Below, piece after piece: positions 10,829 to 21,112 of a stretch of 64,000 bases of DNA (its first letter is position 1; each line of letters starts with the position of its first letter). The stretch lies in NCBI GenBank assembly GCA_019188255.1, contig JAETXT010000005.1:4216001-4280000 (forward strand), read 5' to 3'. The position numbers and the translations under genes are program-made. The notes beneath the pieces were generated by a model. That model made no database searches. It saw only the letters and a program-made list of their open reading frames with translations, and was not told the DNA's origin. The DNA is from Verticillium longisporum. Taxonomy: Eukaryota > Ascomycota > Sordariomycetes > Glomerellales > Plectosphaerellaceae.

Positions 10829-13800
10829 CTACTTCATCCAGAGTCCAGCACCACCAATGATCGATCCTGTCCTGGACCTGCCACCGAAAGAACTCACGCT
10901 GTCAGTCCTAGGCCGAAATCCAGCCGACGACCCAGGTCGCGATTGCGCCTCGACGCTCTGCTCGTAGCCAAGGCCAAGGAGCACACTCGAGGGACTGCGG
11001 TGCAGGCTCCGGCGACGCACGGCAGGCCCCTCATCCTGCGTTCCATCCACAAGCTGAGAACAGACGTAGCTCGTCATCCGTAGTGGGGAACCATGCCCGT
11101 GAAGGAGGCCGAGGTACCCAGCAGTCGGAGAGGAGAACTGGCGCCTATGGGGCTGGAGCTGGGGTCGGCGTAAGGCCGGGGCGATGTGGGAGAGGGCTGA
11201 CCCATAGGAGGTTTGGGGGCGCGGAAATGAGGGACGGGCATATTTGGAGGGGGACTCGATGCCCTTGGGGGCGAAATCGAAGTCGTCTGAGAAGAAGGGA
11301 GATCGGTTCTGAGACCACAGTGTGAGCGAGGTGGAAGAAGCGGACCCTGTAAGCTTGGGGCCCTCAAGCTCAGGGAATGGGCTAGGAGAGTGGTCTTGGT
11401 TTGCAATGGAGTCGCTAGCGTTTGAGGCGTCTGTCATCGTTGGGGTGTGGGGATCGGCGGTCTCGTACACCTGCGTGTCGGTGGGGGTTTTGGGGGTATC
11501 ATTGACATCCTCAGCCGAGGGCTGACGGAACTCGGAGGATTCAGTGGTAAGGGTAAGAGTCTTGACAGGAGCAAAAGCATCCTCAGTGGCTTCTACCGGG
11601 GTGGAGCCAGGAGGGACATTGAGCTTGGCTGGCTCAACGGACCCAACAGCTGCGTTGGGGGCCATGGTCTCCAAGAATATTGCATGCTGCAAGGGCATTT
11701 CGTCTTTCATGTCATCCAAGGACGCCTGTGGCTCATTGACTGCAACACCTTCGGCTGCCTCCGCGCCATCCACTGTGCAGGGCTTAGCGATTAGGTCCAA
11801 CTCCTTGCAGTCATCCACAGGAATCGTTCCCTCGGTAGGTTCTACAGCCGGAACTGAAAGAGGTAGCTCTTGATCTTCAAGGGCGACGCTCTCAAGGGTA
11901 CCGAGAGGATGGCTGAGGGCGGTTGAGGCTTGCGCCGCGTCAGTGTAGAGTTGGCCTTCGTCGAGAGGTTCGCAACAATATCCAAGCCAGCCCTCAAACT
12001 CGGGTTTCGAAACGGCAGTGAGATCGGTGATCACAGGCACATCACCGAGAGGAGCCAAGTTGACGACTACATCCTGTAGCGGAGGAACTGCGCTGGCATC
12101 CTCATCAGCGGGTGCAGCATCCACAGCTGCCTCGGGCGACTTGGCCGTGATGACCTCAGCAATCGAGGTTGATGACTGAGCAGCTGAGAGCTCCTCCAAT
12201 TTTGCGTGTCCAACCACTGCATCCAGCTGCTCCTCGAGTGGCTCCTCTAAAATGGGTTCGCACGAATAGCCAAGCCATCCTTCAAAAGGTGATTCATGGG
12301 GAGCTTTCTGAACAGCAGGCATTATGGGGTCATCGACAGCCGGAGCGGGATTCGATTGCTCGACATGTGCGTCCGATGTGTTCGTCGTGGAAGTCTTTGT
12401 AGGTTTCGCAACTTCATCAGACGCACATGTGGTCGACTGAAGTCGCCTGCCAAGCAACCCGAATCGGCGCGGTTCTTTGGCCATGGCAGGCGCAGCTTCT
12501 TTCGGAACATCTGGTGATGTGATGCCATCTTCGCATTCTTGATCCGAAGTGTCGGAATCGCGCCGGACGCGAATTTCATCGGCTGCGCCCACAAAAGCTT
12601 GCAGCGCAGGGGGTGTGGTCGGGTAGCTATGACGAGGGCTGTCAACGGCGCAGTCGCTGAGGCTGGGTGTAGATGGCGGGGTCGAGTGCCCAAGTTCGTT
12701 ATCGACAGTGATGGTAGAGAGATCGGCGCTGCTTTCGCGGCTGATCAATGGGGTCTCGATTCCTAGATCATCGTTTCTGACCATACTCTTGTCTGGTGTT
12801 TCAGGTTGATGTGACAGCGCGGCTGGGGCCGTTGAGACAGTTGTTTCGGAATACGTCTCATTCGTCTCGATCCCAGCTTCAAAGGGAGGGACGGACGGGC
12901 CGCTGGAACCTTGGGCGAATACGGCGGGCGGTCGAGTGGAGGAGGAGGGTGCGCTGCGCTCAATCAAGCGAAGATTCTGGGGCCTTGCCTGCATGTCACT
13001 CAACGACCTCGTGTCAAGTATGACCATGGCGATGTCCCGCTGAATGCACTCCTTGAGGCTTGAAAGGAGAATCTCTTGTTCCGTCTGGGGCTCCTCAGCG
13101 AGAGAATGAAGAGAACTGAGAGAGTTAAGAGAAGCTGGTCGACCAACGATGGTCTTTTCAAGCACCATGTGCCCACGTTTGGTAGCAGCCATGACTAGGG
13201 TCACATCTTTGCCATACAGAACGTGGGCGATCCCAGACTGGACTCTGTCCAAGGCAGCGTCGATCGTTCGTGGTGCGTAACAGACTGAGGAGTCGAGAAC
13301 CACAGCAAAGGGATTCTTGATTGTCTGGTCGCGGCCAGAGATCTCTCGAATAAGAATCTTGAGGTCGTCGAGTGAGTTCAGAGCCTTGTCCGTCTCGTCT
13401 TTCAGGTCGGCGAGCGACTTGTTCAGCTGCTCAGCAAACTCACGTGCATCGTGTGCATCCGAGTCTTGGAAGAGAGGGAAACTACTAGTGACAGAGCGGG
13501 TAGCGTTCGAGTTATTGATTCCGGTGCAGTTGTGTAGTTTGAAGTCGATGAAGACAGCCCCATCTTCAAGTGAGTCTTCCACCTCTTCCAGGAAATCGCA
13601 AGCCGCCCGAGAGTCGTCAAACTCGCGTTTTCTGGCATCAAGCGCGTCATGAATGCATTTCGACAGCTTCCACGTAAAGCCTTCGACCAATAGCGGCGTG
13701 AGTGGCGTGGTCTGCGTGCTCTTGATGGCGAAGCGGCGATCCCAGGTGACAGGTTGACGTGACCGACATTTTGAGCGGAAATTCAGGGCGACTTCGTAGC

Positions 13801-14509
13801 CGGGTAAGAATGGTTCATTTTGTTTTGTTACGACAAGACGATCCTGTGAGCCGAGGGAGAAGAGGGAAGCACTATGACGACTTTGGGGCCTCGTAGTGCG
13901 GGAATCAATCGAGTGCCGATCAGGTGCCTGCCAGGTGAAGCCTCTATCATGGCGGCGAAGAAAAGTTCCGATAATGCGGTCGGTTGCCAGTGCGACATCG
14001 ACTGCGGCCTGTCTGTCCAAGGGCAGTTTTTGGTAAGATCTGTACGTCACAGTGGTCCAGTGAACGCCAGCACGGGTGATGGTGAATTGTGCTTCGAAGC
14101 GAAGAGGTTTCCTGCCAGACTTGGGATCCAACGCGGACGAGTCGCGGCGGGTGATCAGATCATGACAGCCATGCTCGAGGCGGCGGAGCAAGCCCTGGCA
14201 GATGTTATCAGAAGGGATAAAGTCTCTGCAGGCTTCGTAGATGTTGTCGTAGTTGGCCAGTAACGGTGGACCGAACTTGATGAGAGCCTGAATGGTCAGG
14301 CCTGCTGGTGGTGATGTCGATGGCTGAGTAGGAGATTGTGGTGGTGCGAGTGCGAGTGACGCTCTTGTTGGTGTTGCGGGCGGTGTTGGTGAAGTAGAGC
14401 TCGATATCGATGATGGCCTCCGGCCGATGAGGGGAAATCGCCTCCGGCCGTCGAGATTTGGAGTTGACGCCCTGTATGGCGGGACAACTGCCCTGGGATC
14501 CATGGTCAT
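10829..14509 (-). CDS. large fungal protein of unknown function with repeated FEGWLGY motif
   Basis: A single 1226-residue open frame starting MTMDPRAVVPPYR. The N-terminal 70 residues are Ser/Pro-rich and look disordered. Residues ~70-500 look folded (IQALIKFGPPLLANYDNIYEAC; PVTWDRRFAIKSTQTTPLTPLLVEGFTWKL; ISGRDQTIKNPFAVVLD). The remaining ~700 residues are acidic, Thr/Ser/Pro-rich and probably disordered. In them the motif FEGWLGYSCEPI recurs as FEGWLGYCCEPL (encoded near 12251-12289 and 11964-11999). I recall similar uncharacterised proteins in Pezizomycotina but no named family, and I see no signal peptide or membrane span. The intact frame and codon pattern support a real gene; a binding-scaffold role for the repeated short motif is speculation. 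Confidence 0.75.
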   Translation of the reverse strand: MTMDPRAVVPPYRASTPNLDGRRRFPLIGRRPSSISSSTSPTPPATPTRASLALAPPQSPTQPSTSPPAGLTIQALIKFGPPLLANYDNIYEACRDFIPSDNICQGLLRRLEHGCHDLITRRDSSALDPKSGRKPLRFEAQFTITRAGVHWTTVTYRSYQKLPLDRQAAVDVALATDRIIGTFLRRHDRGFTWQAPDRHSIDSRTTRPQSRHSASLFSLGSQDRLVVTKQNEPFLPGYEVALNFRSKCRSRQPVTWDRRFAIKSTQTTPLTPLLVEGFTWKLSKCIHDALDARKREFDDSRAACDFLEEVEDSLEDGAVFIDFKLHNCTGINNSNATRSVTSSFPLFQDSDAHDAREFAEQLNKSLADLKDETDKALNSLDDLKILIREISGRDQTIKNPFAVVLDSSVCYAPRTIDAALDRVQSGIAHVLYGKDVTLVMAATKRGHMVLEKTIVGRPASLNSLSSLHSLAEEPQTEQEILLSSLKECIQRDIAMVILDTRSLSDMQARPQNLRLIERSAPSSSTRPPAVFAQGSSGPSVPPFEAGIETNETYSETTVSTAPAALSHQPETPDKSMVRNDDLGIETPLISRESSADLSTITVDNELGHSTPPSTPSLSDCAVDSPRHSYPTTPPALQAFVGAADEIRVRRDSDTSDQECEDGITSPDVPKEAAPAMAKEPRRFGLLGRRLQSTTCASDEVAKPTKTSTTNTSDAHVEQSNPAPAVDDPIMPAVQKAPHESPFEGWLGYSCEPILEEPLEEQLDAVVGHAKLEELSAAQSSTSIAEVITAKSPEAAVDAAPADEDASAVPPLQDVVVNLAPLGDVPVITDLTAVSKPEFEGWLGYCCEPLDEGQLYTDAAQASTALSHPLGTLESVALEDQELPLSVPAVEPTEGTIPVDDCKELDLIAKPCTVDGAEAAEGVAVNEPQASLDDMKDEMPLQHAIFLETMAPNAAVGSVEPAKLNVPPGSTPVEATEDAFAPVKTLTLTTESSEFRQPSAEDVNDTPKTPTDTQVYETADPHTPTMTDASNASDSIANQDHSPSPFPELEGPKLTGSASSTSLTLWSQNRSPFFSDDFDFAPKGIESPSKYARPSFPRPQTSYGSALSHIAPALRRPQLQPHRRQFSSPTAGYLGLLHGHGSPLRMTSYVCSQLVDGTQDEGPAVRRRSLHRSPSSVLLGLGYEQSVEAQSRPGSSAGFRPRTDSVSSFGGRSRTGSIIGGAGLWMK

Positions 14510-15826
14510 GGGCTTTTGGAGAGAGAAAAAAAAGTTGTTTTCGCAGGGAAGGAAAGGTGAAGCTCAGCTTCGCGGGGATGTCATATGCCGAAGCTCAGTC
14601 GGGCAGGGCAGTGACTTTTTTCAATGAGCGGTGGACAGCCTCAAGAAGCAAAAGGCAAGGCCAACAGTGGAGGCAGAGCGGCTGGGCGAGTGACCAAACA
14701 GGCATGTCTGATGCAGGCGCCCCATAAGCAAGTCGCTTTCCAAGGCCGAGGTGGATAGGCGGAAAGATGGATCGGGAAGAGGGGAAACCTGGGAAACGAC
14801 GAAAGAGAGGCAGCAGGAGAATGGGGGTCAGGAATGGGGTGAGAAACTGGCGGCCGGCGGGGTAAAGACGGGAAGGAAGAATGTGAGATGTTCGCCGGAC
14901 GATGTGGTGTGTTCGTGACGTGAGAATCGCGACGACAGAGAAGATAAGACGCGTTCTGGACGGACGACCCGAGAGTCGGAAAGAAAGAGACAAGGACGTG
15001 GACGTGGGATCCCGATGAGCGAGGTTGGGGGCAGGTGGGCCTCCATCGCATGATTATTTTTTTGCCTGCCTGTGCTCTGTGCTCCGCCGACATGGGCTGC
15101 TTTGCATGGCATGTGCTGGCTAGGTATGTTACAGGGAGTGCCCAAGTGGATGGGGCCTGTTGGAGTTGGCGACCTACTAAGGGAGGATATGGTGGACAGG
15201 GAAAAACAGAGGCTCGTCATGCATCGCCATGGTGATGATGCTACGTGTGTGAGTGTGAGACGAATGACGAACCGGGCGGCTGGCGCTGGAAAGCTGGAAA
15301 GAAAAAAGGCGTCAGGTAACCAAAACAAACAAATAGCTGGCCCAAGGGCTGCCTAGACATCCACATCCCTGACTCTCCCACCACTGGGCACGGTACCTTA
15401 GCGCCGGGACTTCTTGGGCGGCTCGAGGGCTTGAGAGCTTGAGAGCTCGAGAGCTCGAGGAGGGTCTGACATCAATTCGCTTGGATTCCTCGCCAGATGA
15501 TCATCTTGACGAAGCATGGATCCTCCAGCGGCACCATCCCTCGACTCCGGGGGGGATGGAATCGATGTTTGATGTTTCGGCCGACTCTAATGGGTGTAGT
15601 GGGGTGAGGTAGTGTCGAGACGCCCATGCTTCCCTGGCTTTTCTCCCAGAAAGACGGTCCACCTCATTTCGGCATGTCTTTCCGCGCCACACCAAAACGG
15701 CCCGCAGCCACGCTGGCGTGGCTCACCCCTGCAAGTATCGATATCACTTTCCATTTCATGTCTATTTCCTGTCTCGACCGTAGCATTCTAGGCACCTTGC
15801 AGTGAAGAAATGCTTCCAATGGGCCC
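14510..15826. other. gene-free stretch, promoter side of the 1226-residue gene
   Basis: 1.3 kb of GC-rich DNA. It contains a short imperfect 8-bp tandem repeat (units AGCTTGAG/AGCTCGAG) at about 15428-15460. I recognise no coding sequence. Confidence 0.45.
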
Positions 15827-16940
15827 TCAGACCTCAACGACCATCTTCACGCCGCTAACCCCCTTCTGGACATCGTCCATGGCGCTCTGAAGACCCTCGA
15901 GCCCGCCCTCCACGACCTTGGCCTGCAGCGGCTTGATATCGCCAGACTCGAGCCAGGCTGTCAGAGCCTTGGAGCAAAGCCATTCGGCCAGATCTGACCT
16001 GCGACTCCAGATCTCACCACCATTCACCTGCTGGATCGCAACGTTCTCCGGCTTCTCAAGAGCCGTGGCCCATGGCACGGTGATTGACAGCTTCTTCGCA
16101 TCCGTCGCGGTCGACCCCTGCAGCACCTCCACCACCTGCTTGAGCGTCGACTCGGTAGCGATGACGTCCACAGCCCATGCGATTGGCTTGCCGGCCTTTT
16201 CAGACGCATTCAGGATCTCCTGCGCCGCGTTGCCCGAGCTGTAGTCGACCACGACGTCGGCTCCTAGCTCGCGCAGCCGATCGTGGTGCTGAGCACTGGC
16301 CGTTGCGAAGACGGTGAGGCCCGCCTTGTGCGCGAGCTGGATGGCCAGGGTGCCGACGGCCGACGAGCCGCCCCAGACAAAAATGGACGACGGCGAAGAC
16401 GCAGAGGTCTTGCCCGTCTCTAGAGCTTCGAGGGGTAGGCCGAGGTTGTCGACCAGCATCATGAACGCCGTGCTCACGGCCGACGGCAGCGTGGCCGCTT
16501 GCGTAAAGGAGAGACTCTTCGGAAGCTTGGCTGTCGTGAAGCTTTTGACGACGGCATACTCTTGGTACGCACCGTGGTCGTTGTTTCCGGTGAACATTTC
16601 GGGGGCCATGGCCAGGACGCGGTCCCCGGATTGGAATCCCTCGACAGAGGAACCAACAGCGACCACTTCACCCGCAAGATCTGAGAGTTGTGTCAGTGTC
16701 TTTTTGCCCAGACTATGTACGAGTCTTCGCTATCTCACCTGCGCCGAGAACCGCGGGCAGTGTGGGTGTCATGAAACCCCAGGCCTGACGTTTCCAGTCA
16801 ATCGGGTTAACAGCGATGGCACGAGCCCGGATAAGGACCTCGCCGTCGCCAGGCGTAGGCGTCTGTCGGCTGCCGACAGTGAGCTTGCTCCTGACGGCGG
16901 GCAGGAGTGCCGCAAGGTGAGACGAAGGTCGGTTGGCCAT
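15827..16940 (-). CDS. medium-chain (zinc-type) NADPH oxidoreductase, ToxD-like
   Basis: Two exons: 16940-16739 and 16680-15827, joined across a 58-bp GTGAGA...CTCAG intron. They give 351 residues and the continuous sequence AVLGAG-DLAGEVVAVG. This is the MDR quinone-reductase/enoyl-reductase fold: N-terminal GroES-like half (GEVLIRARAIAVNPIDWK) and a Rossmann half with the nucleotide motif VWGGSSAVGTLAIQLA followed by ELGADVVVDYSS. No cysteine-rich structural zinc loop is present, so a catalytic-zinc alcohol dehydrogenase is unlikely. Such stand-alone fungal enzymes are often linked to secondary metabolism or detoxification; the substrate is unknown. A Zn2Cys6 regulator lies just upstream in the same orientation. 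Confidence 0.85.
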
Positions 16941-17679
16941 TTCAAACGTAGAAGATGTCGTTTGTTTGCTGAATGTGTATCGCTGACAGTGCTGTAAGGC
17001 TGTGTGATGATCTAACAGCTTTCTGCTCTCCAAGTCGATTGGCGGTCGTCATCTTTTATATCAAGTGAGAGATGGCTCCCCGGACTCTTCGCCAGCTTGT
17101 CCTGCACGTGGCTTTGAAATCATCGACGGAGTCGCATCCTACTCACCAGGCAATGATTTCAAATCTCGTCCGACAACATCTATCCATGTTCCGAGAAGCC
17201 GCGCGGGTCAAGAACAGATGTCACCCAGATTGGCCTCAGATACGATCCACACACCGCCTACCATTTGAGGTTGTCGAAGAGTACAGTGCCTCTCGCTCAC
17301 GGACAACCCTGCAATAGCCACTAAGCGCCCTATGATGACTCCTACGTCAGGGTATATCTGTATGGCTGAGAATTACCTTACTGTGTGTCTCCCTTTTTTT
17401 TCTGCCATCGGCCTCTAACTATATGAGGCCAATTCGAGCCTCAAGGGGATGGCGAAGTCAGTCGCGGCGAAATGGTGTGGGTATGGCGAAGTGGTCATGT
17501 TGTGTGCACGGCGAATTGGCCGGTGCTAGGCCCAAAGCGGGCGCCGAAGAGCCCGTGACGACACGCGGTACGGCGTGAGAACGACAAAAAGTGCCATGAA
17601 AACGAAGGAAACACGGGTGACAAGGTCCATTAAGTGAGCGGCAGAGCGGCAGAGGGAAATGCAGGAGCATTGGTCATGA
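16941..17679. other. intergenic, oxidoreductase promoter side
   Basis: Upstream DNA of the oxidoreductase and 3' flank of the regulator gene. I see no gene, repeat or RNA. Confidence 0.45.
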
Positions 17680-19461
17680 CTACATGCCTATACTTGCCCG
17701 ACATACACCACCAGAATCCACCATAATCGTCGACAGCATCATGCCCAGCGCATCGAGGCCCGCCTGCCACTCGTCCAGGGCATCCTCAGCTAACCGGCTT
17801 TCTCCCACAGCCACCAGTGCCCCCTCCGATCCCACTCGCTGTCTCATCGCCAGTGCCAGGCTACACATGTCAAACAGCTTCCCACTGCCGTTCCCTTGGG
17901 GGCCCCAGGATCTCATGTATTCTCTCGCCCAGTCCCACTCGTTGTCGGCTTCCCAGAGACTGCTTGGGCCTGGCAAGGGTCCTTGGCCAGGGTTCGCGAG
18001 GCCTTGGGTGCTGCCTGTGCCGACGACGAGAGCCACGCAGAAGCAAGTGTTTATGATCCTAGTCGCTCAAATTGTCAACCCATGAACACTAGACTCTGCC
18101 TGGGCCTCGAGAAAAGGAGACCTACCGTCGCCGCACTTCCTCGCACAACCAGTCCTTCCATCGAAGCCCAACCTTGCGCTCGTGTGGCGGGCTGAAGGGT
18201 CCAGGAACGCGGGACGAATATACATAAGCAAGATCCTACACCACAGGTGATCAGCTTCGTGCCCGTCGTTGAGAATTTGTATTTGTGGAGTTGACAAACT
18301 TGCATCGTGACAATCATGCCGTCGTTCTCGGTAAAATAGTCAGGACCAAAGTCGATCATTCGCATGATTGTGTAAATCACCATCGCCTGCATAGCGGCCA
18401 ACAATTCCCCTAGCGAAAACTTCTGCATCTGCGCGTCTGTCAGCAGAACGCCGCGCCCATGCCGCTGGGCCTCATACTGACATCGCTTTTGATCCACCGC
18501 TCCTCGGCTTCGATGCTCCGCCACAGGAAATCCATTGACCCCTCTGACCGCGCCACGAAGCCTTGAGAAATGACGCGACAAGCAGCCAGCGGCTTCAGCG
18601 GCTGGAGCGTGGTTGGTGGGGGTTCCATGTCTTGCTCGTCGAAATGTAGGCTGCTGACAAGCGGGTGGATAAAGGGCGGCCACTTGGCCGGCTGGGCCAT
18701 GAGGCGGGGGAATGTTCGGAGCGTGGCGGTGATGAATCGGCGACAGCTTGGGGAGAGGCATTGGCCCATTGTCTTTTGCTCGGAGATTGGTTGGCTCGCG
18801 AGGGAGAGGAGTTGATGGGTGTCCGAGACGGAGCACATGAGGTCCACGGGCTGAAGACTGAGGTTTGGGACGAGAGGTTTGGGAATTGTAGGGGGCGCAG
18901 CGAACAGAGTCTCGATCGTGGACAGGAAGTTTGCTGGTGGGTGGAAGAGGGTATCGCTGTAGTTGTAGTCCTCATGACTAACGAGACCAAGATCCATTTG
19001 GTCGCCATCAAAGGTCCAGTGGTCGCCGGTGAGTGTGGTTGGATCCTGCTCACCTGGTGTCAAGGCCGTTGCCATGGGTGGGTTAGAACTCGTCGTCTGA
19101 ATCTGTGAAGTGCCGGAGACTCGGCCGTAGATGCACTCTATTTGCTTCGCAGCACATCGAGAGCACGGCTGGTGAAAGTCGCACTTGTTCTTAGTGCTCC
19201 GGCATGCGTTGCACGCTGCCGGTCGGGCAGGCTGTTTTCTTGCAGCTCGCCGACGGCAGTACTGGATGTGGCGATCATATTGTGTTTCTAATTCCCGCTG
19301 TCAGCCTCATTCACACGATCGTCTGTATTGAGATGACGAGGAAAGTTTAGTATGATGCGAAATTCAAACTGAGCCTCCGTGTCACAGGAATATTAAGCGA
19401 TGGGTTGGTCTGACCTTGGTCAAATGATTTCCTACAGAGTTCACAAGTATGTGAAGACATG
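17680..19461 (-). CDS. transcription factor: C2H2-like finger plus Zn2Cys6 cluster
   Basis: Sequence-specific regulator. A short first exon (19461-19415) encodes a CxxC half-finger (TCELCRKSFDQ). Exon 2 (from 19287) completes it with YDRHIQYC and then gives a Zn2Cys6 cluster (ACNACRSTKNKCDFHQPCSRCAAKQIEC, here quoted as CNACRSTKNKC and CSRCAAKQIEC). The downstream body has the fungal regulator core (ELLAAMQAMVIYTIMRM; LRWKDWLCEEVRRR). Introns fit at 19288-19414, 18236-18299 and 18059-18125. Two single-base frame breaks appear: an extra A in the AAA run near 19440 of exon 1, and a missing A in the T4 run (plus strand) at 18487-18490, where IKKRCQYEAQ would continue the frame. Both are at homopolymers, so consensus error is as likely as a pseudogene. 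Confidence 0.7.
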
Positions 19462-19620
19462 GTGAAACTTTGGGTTGTCTTTCATTTAGGTAGGTATGCA
19501 AAAGAAAAGGAGGCTTCAATCACGGGTGAGCTCAGAATACATGTCAGCATTGGGCGAGGAATCATGGTTGTCCACAGTGGGCAGGGCAAAAGTTTAGTTC
19601 ACTCTGGCTAGTGAGTGTTT
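19462..19620. promoter_or_regulatory. regulator promoter region next to tRNA
   Basis: Short interval between the regulator start and the tRNA 3' end. It includes the probable RNA polymerase III termination T-run of the tRNA on the minus strand (TTTT near 19590). Promoter elements were not identified. Confidence 0.35.
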
Positions 19621-19692
19621 TGACCACAGCAGGGCTCGAACCTGCAATCTCCTGATTCGTAGTCAGACGCCTTGCCATTGGGCCATGCGGCC
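19621..19692 (-). tRNA. tRNA-Arg (anticodon ACG)
   Basis: A 72-nt cloverleaf on the minus strand. The acceptor stem pairs GGCCGCA with TGTGGTC (two G-U pairs) with discriminator A. The D-arm shows GGCCCAATGGC. The anticodon arm reads TCTGA-CTACGAA-TCAGG with anticodon ACG. The T-arm carries GGTTCGAGCCC. No intron and no encoded CCA, as expected for a eukaryotic nuclear tRNA. Confidence 0.93.
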
Positions 19693-21112
19693 TTTGTTGT
19701 AGATGCAATAGATCTGAACCATTCATGTTGGCAATTGCAGCTTCCACCAGCCCTCTTTGAACTTCAAAGCGAACATGTAGTGTGTCTATCGTGCCAGTGG
19801 GAGAGTAATTGATAATCCTTGACTAATGTAGAGCTACAGGGCGCTCACACGGCAGGTGAGTCTCAAGTCCTGTCGAACGGATTGAACATCAGTGATATTG
19901 CGGATTCATTACCAGATTGATTTTTAAGACGTTTGATATTCACTCAGGCTTAGGCTTTCTGCCACAGTATGGAAGTACTTGCAACTGTAAAACAGAAGCC
20001 CTCAAAATTTCATCGATCACCAGCGCCAGCAAAAGCTATGAAGGCGACATCTCACAGCCATCATATTTCATTTTGGGACTTAACACCATTGGTGGGACAT
20101 TTCAATTACAAACAACATATGTTTTCTGGTTGAGAGCAGGTGTTCAAACCGGTCCGAAGGGTTCACGGTCTATCCCAAGCGTCCAGCTTTCAACCTATTC
20201 TCCTTACAGGTTCCGACTTGAATATTGACAGCAAAGCGTAGGTAACGGAGTAAAGTTGTCGCCTGTTACGGCTATAAGCAGAAAAGGCTGGTCAATGGGC
20301 GTCTCCTCTGGAAACCCTGAAAAGCCATGCACAACGAGACAGGTGGCAGATGTACCTCCGGAACTTGTTACGCCTGCGGGGTAATCGAACGACAGCATGG
20401 ACGGCCTCGTCAGCTTCTTTCAGGCCAACGCCGCACAATATATCATACCAAGAACGCAACTTCGATCGTCATTACAGAGATGGCCAAGCCCGGCCCTGGT
20501 CCGACCACTGACAAACGATGCCTCATGCCCATTCGCTGCTCTCGTTCCCCCAGCCCGTCGTTCAGCACGATTTCTTCATGGACTGTCATCAACAGCCTCG
20601 GAAACTCAGAAGACGAGGGGGGGGACAAGAAAGATGACAATAAAGATCAAGGTACGCATTAACTCGAGTTCTACCGGGATGGTGTTTATCTTCACGCTGA
20701 GTTGCGGGGCTGCCGCGAGACATCCTTCACTGGATCAGATCAAATCAAATGCGCTTGTCATTAGGACGTATTTGGCATCACGCTGATGTAACTCATAGAT
20801 TCCCTCGACGGTCTGGATCTCCACCCGACAGCCTTCGGCAGCAGAGAGGACGTAAGCCAACAATATTCACCGTGCAAGCAAGATGGAACTCAGGAGTCAT
20901 CAGCGAAGGAAGATTGTGATGTAGTGTTCGGCAAGGGGCTGGAGGGTAAAGGAACGGGCGAGGCACAGCAGCCATGGTACATGAGTGAGCGCATGCAGAC
21001 GATTTGGGAATGGTCTCTCTTCATACATCTACCCGAGGTTATCCTCTTCCTGTCCCTCAGCTCAGGCATCATCCCGGTACCCATTTGCAACCCCATCGTC
21101 TGGACTCCGCGC
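19693..21112. other. gene-poor stretch with one doubtful small frame
   Basis: About 1.4 kb with no recognised gene. A 129-codon frame at 20397-20786 (MDGLVSFFQANAAQ..., Arg/Ser-rich with a presequence-like start and a possible GTACGC donor after KMTIKIK) could be the first exon of a small mitochondrial protein. I found no convincing downstream exon and do not call it. Confidence 0.35.

Noticed and set aside
15428..15460. Tandem AGCT(C/T)GAG words as an operator array
   Set aside because: Imperfect low-complexity repeat with only four units, far from any start codon; no known factor site recognised.
20397..20786. Possible small mitochondrial protein
   Set aside because: It has a presequence-like start and a possible splice donor, but no convincing second exon or family match.
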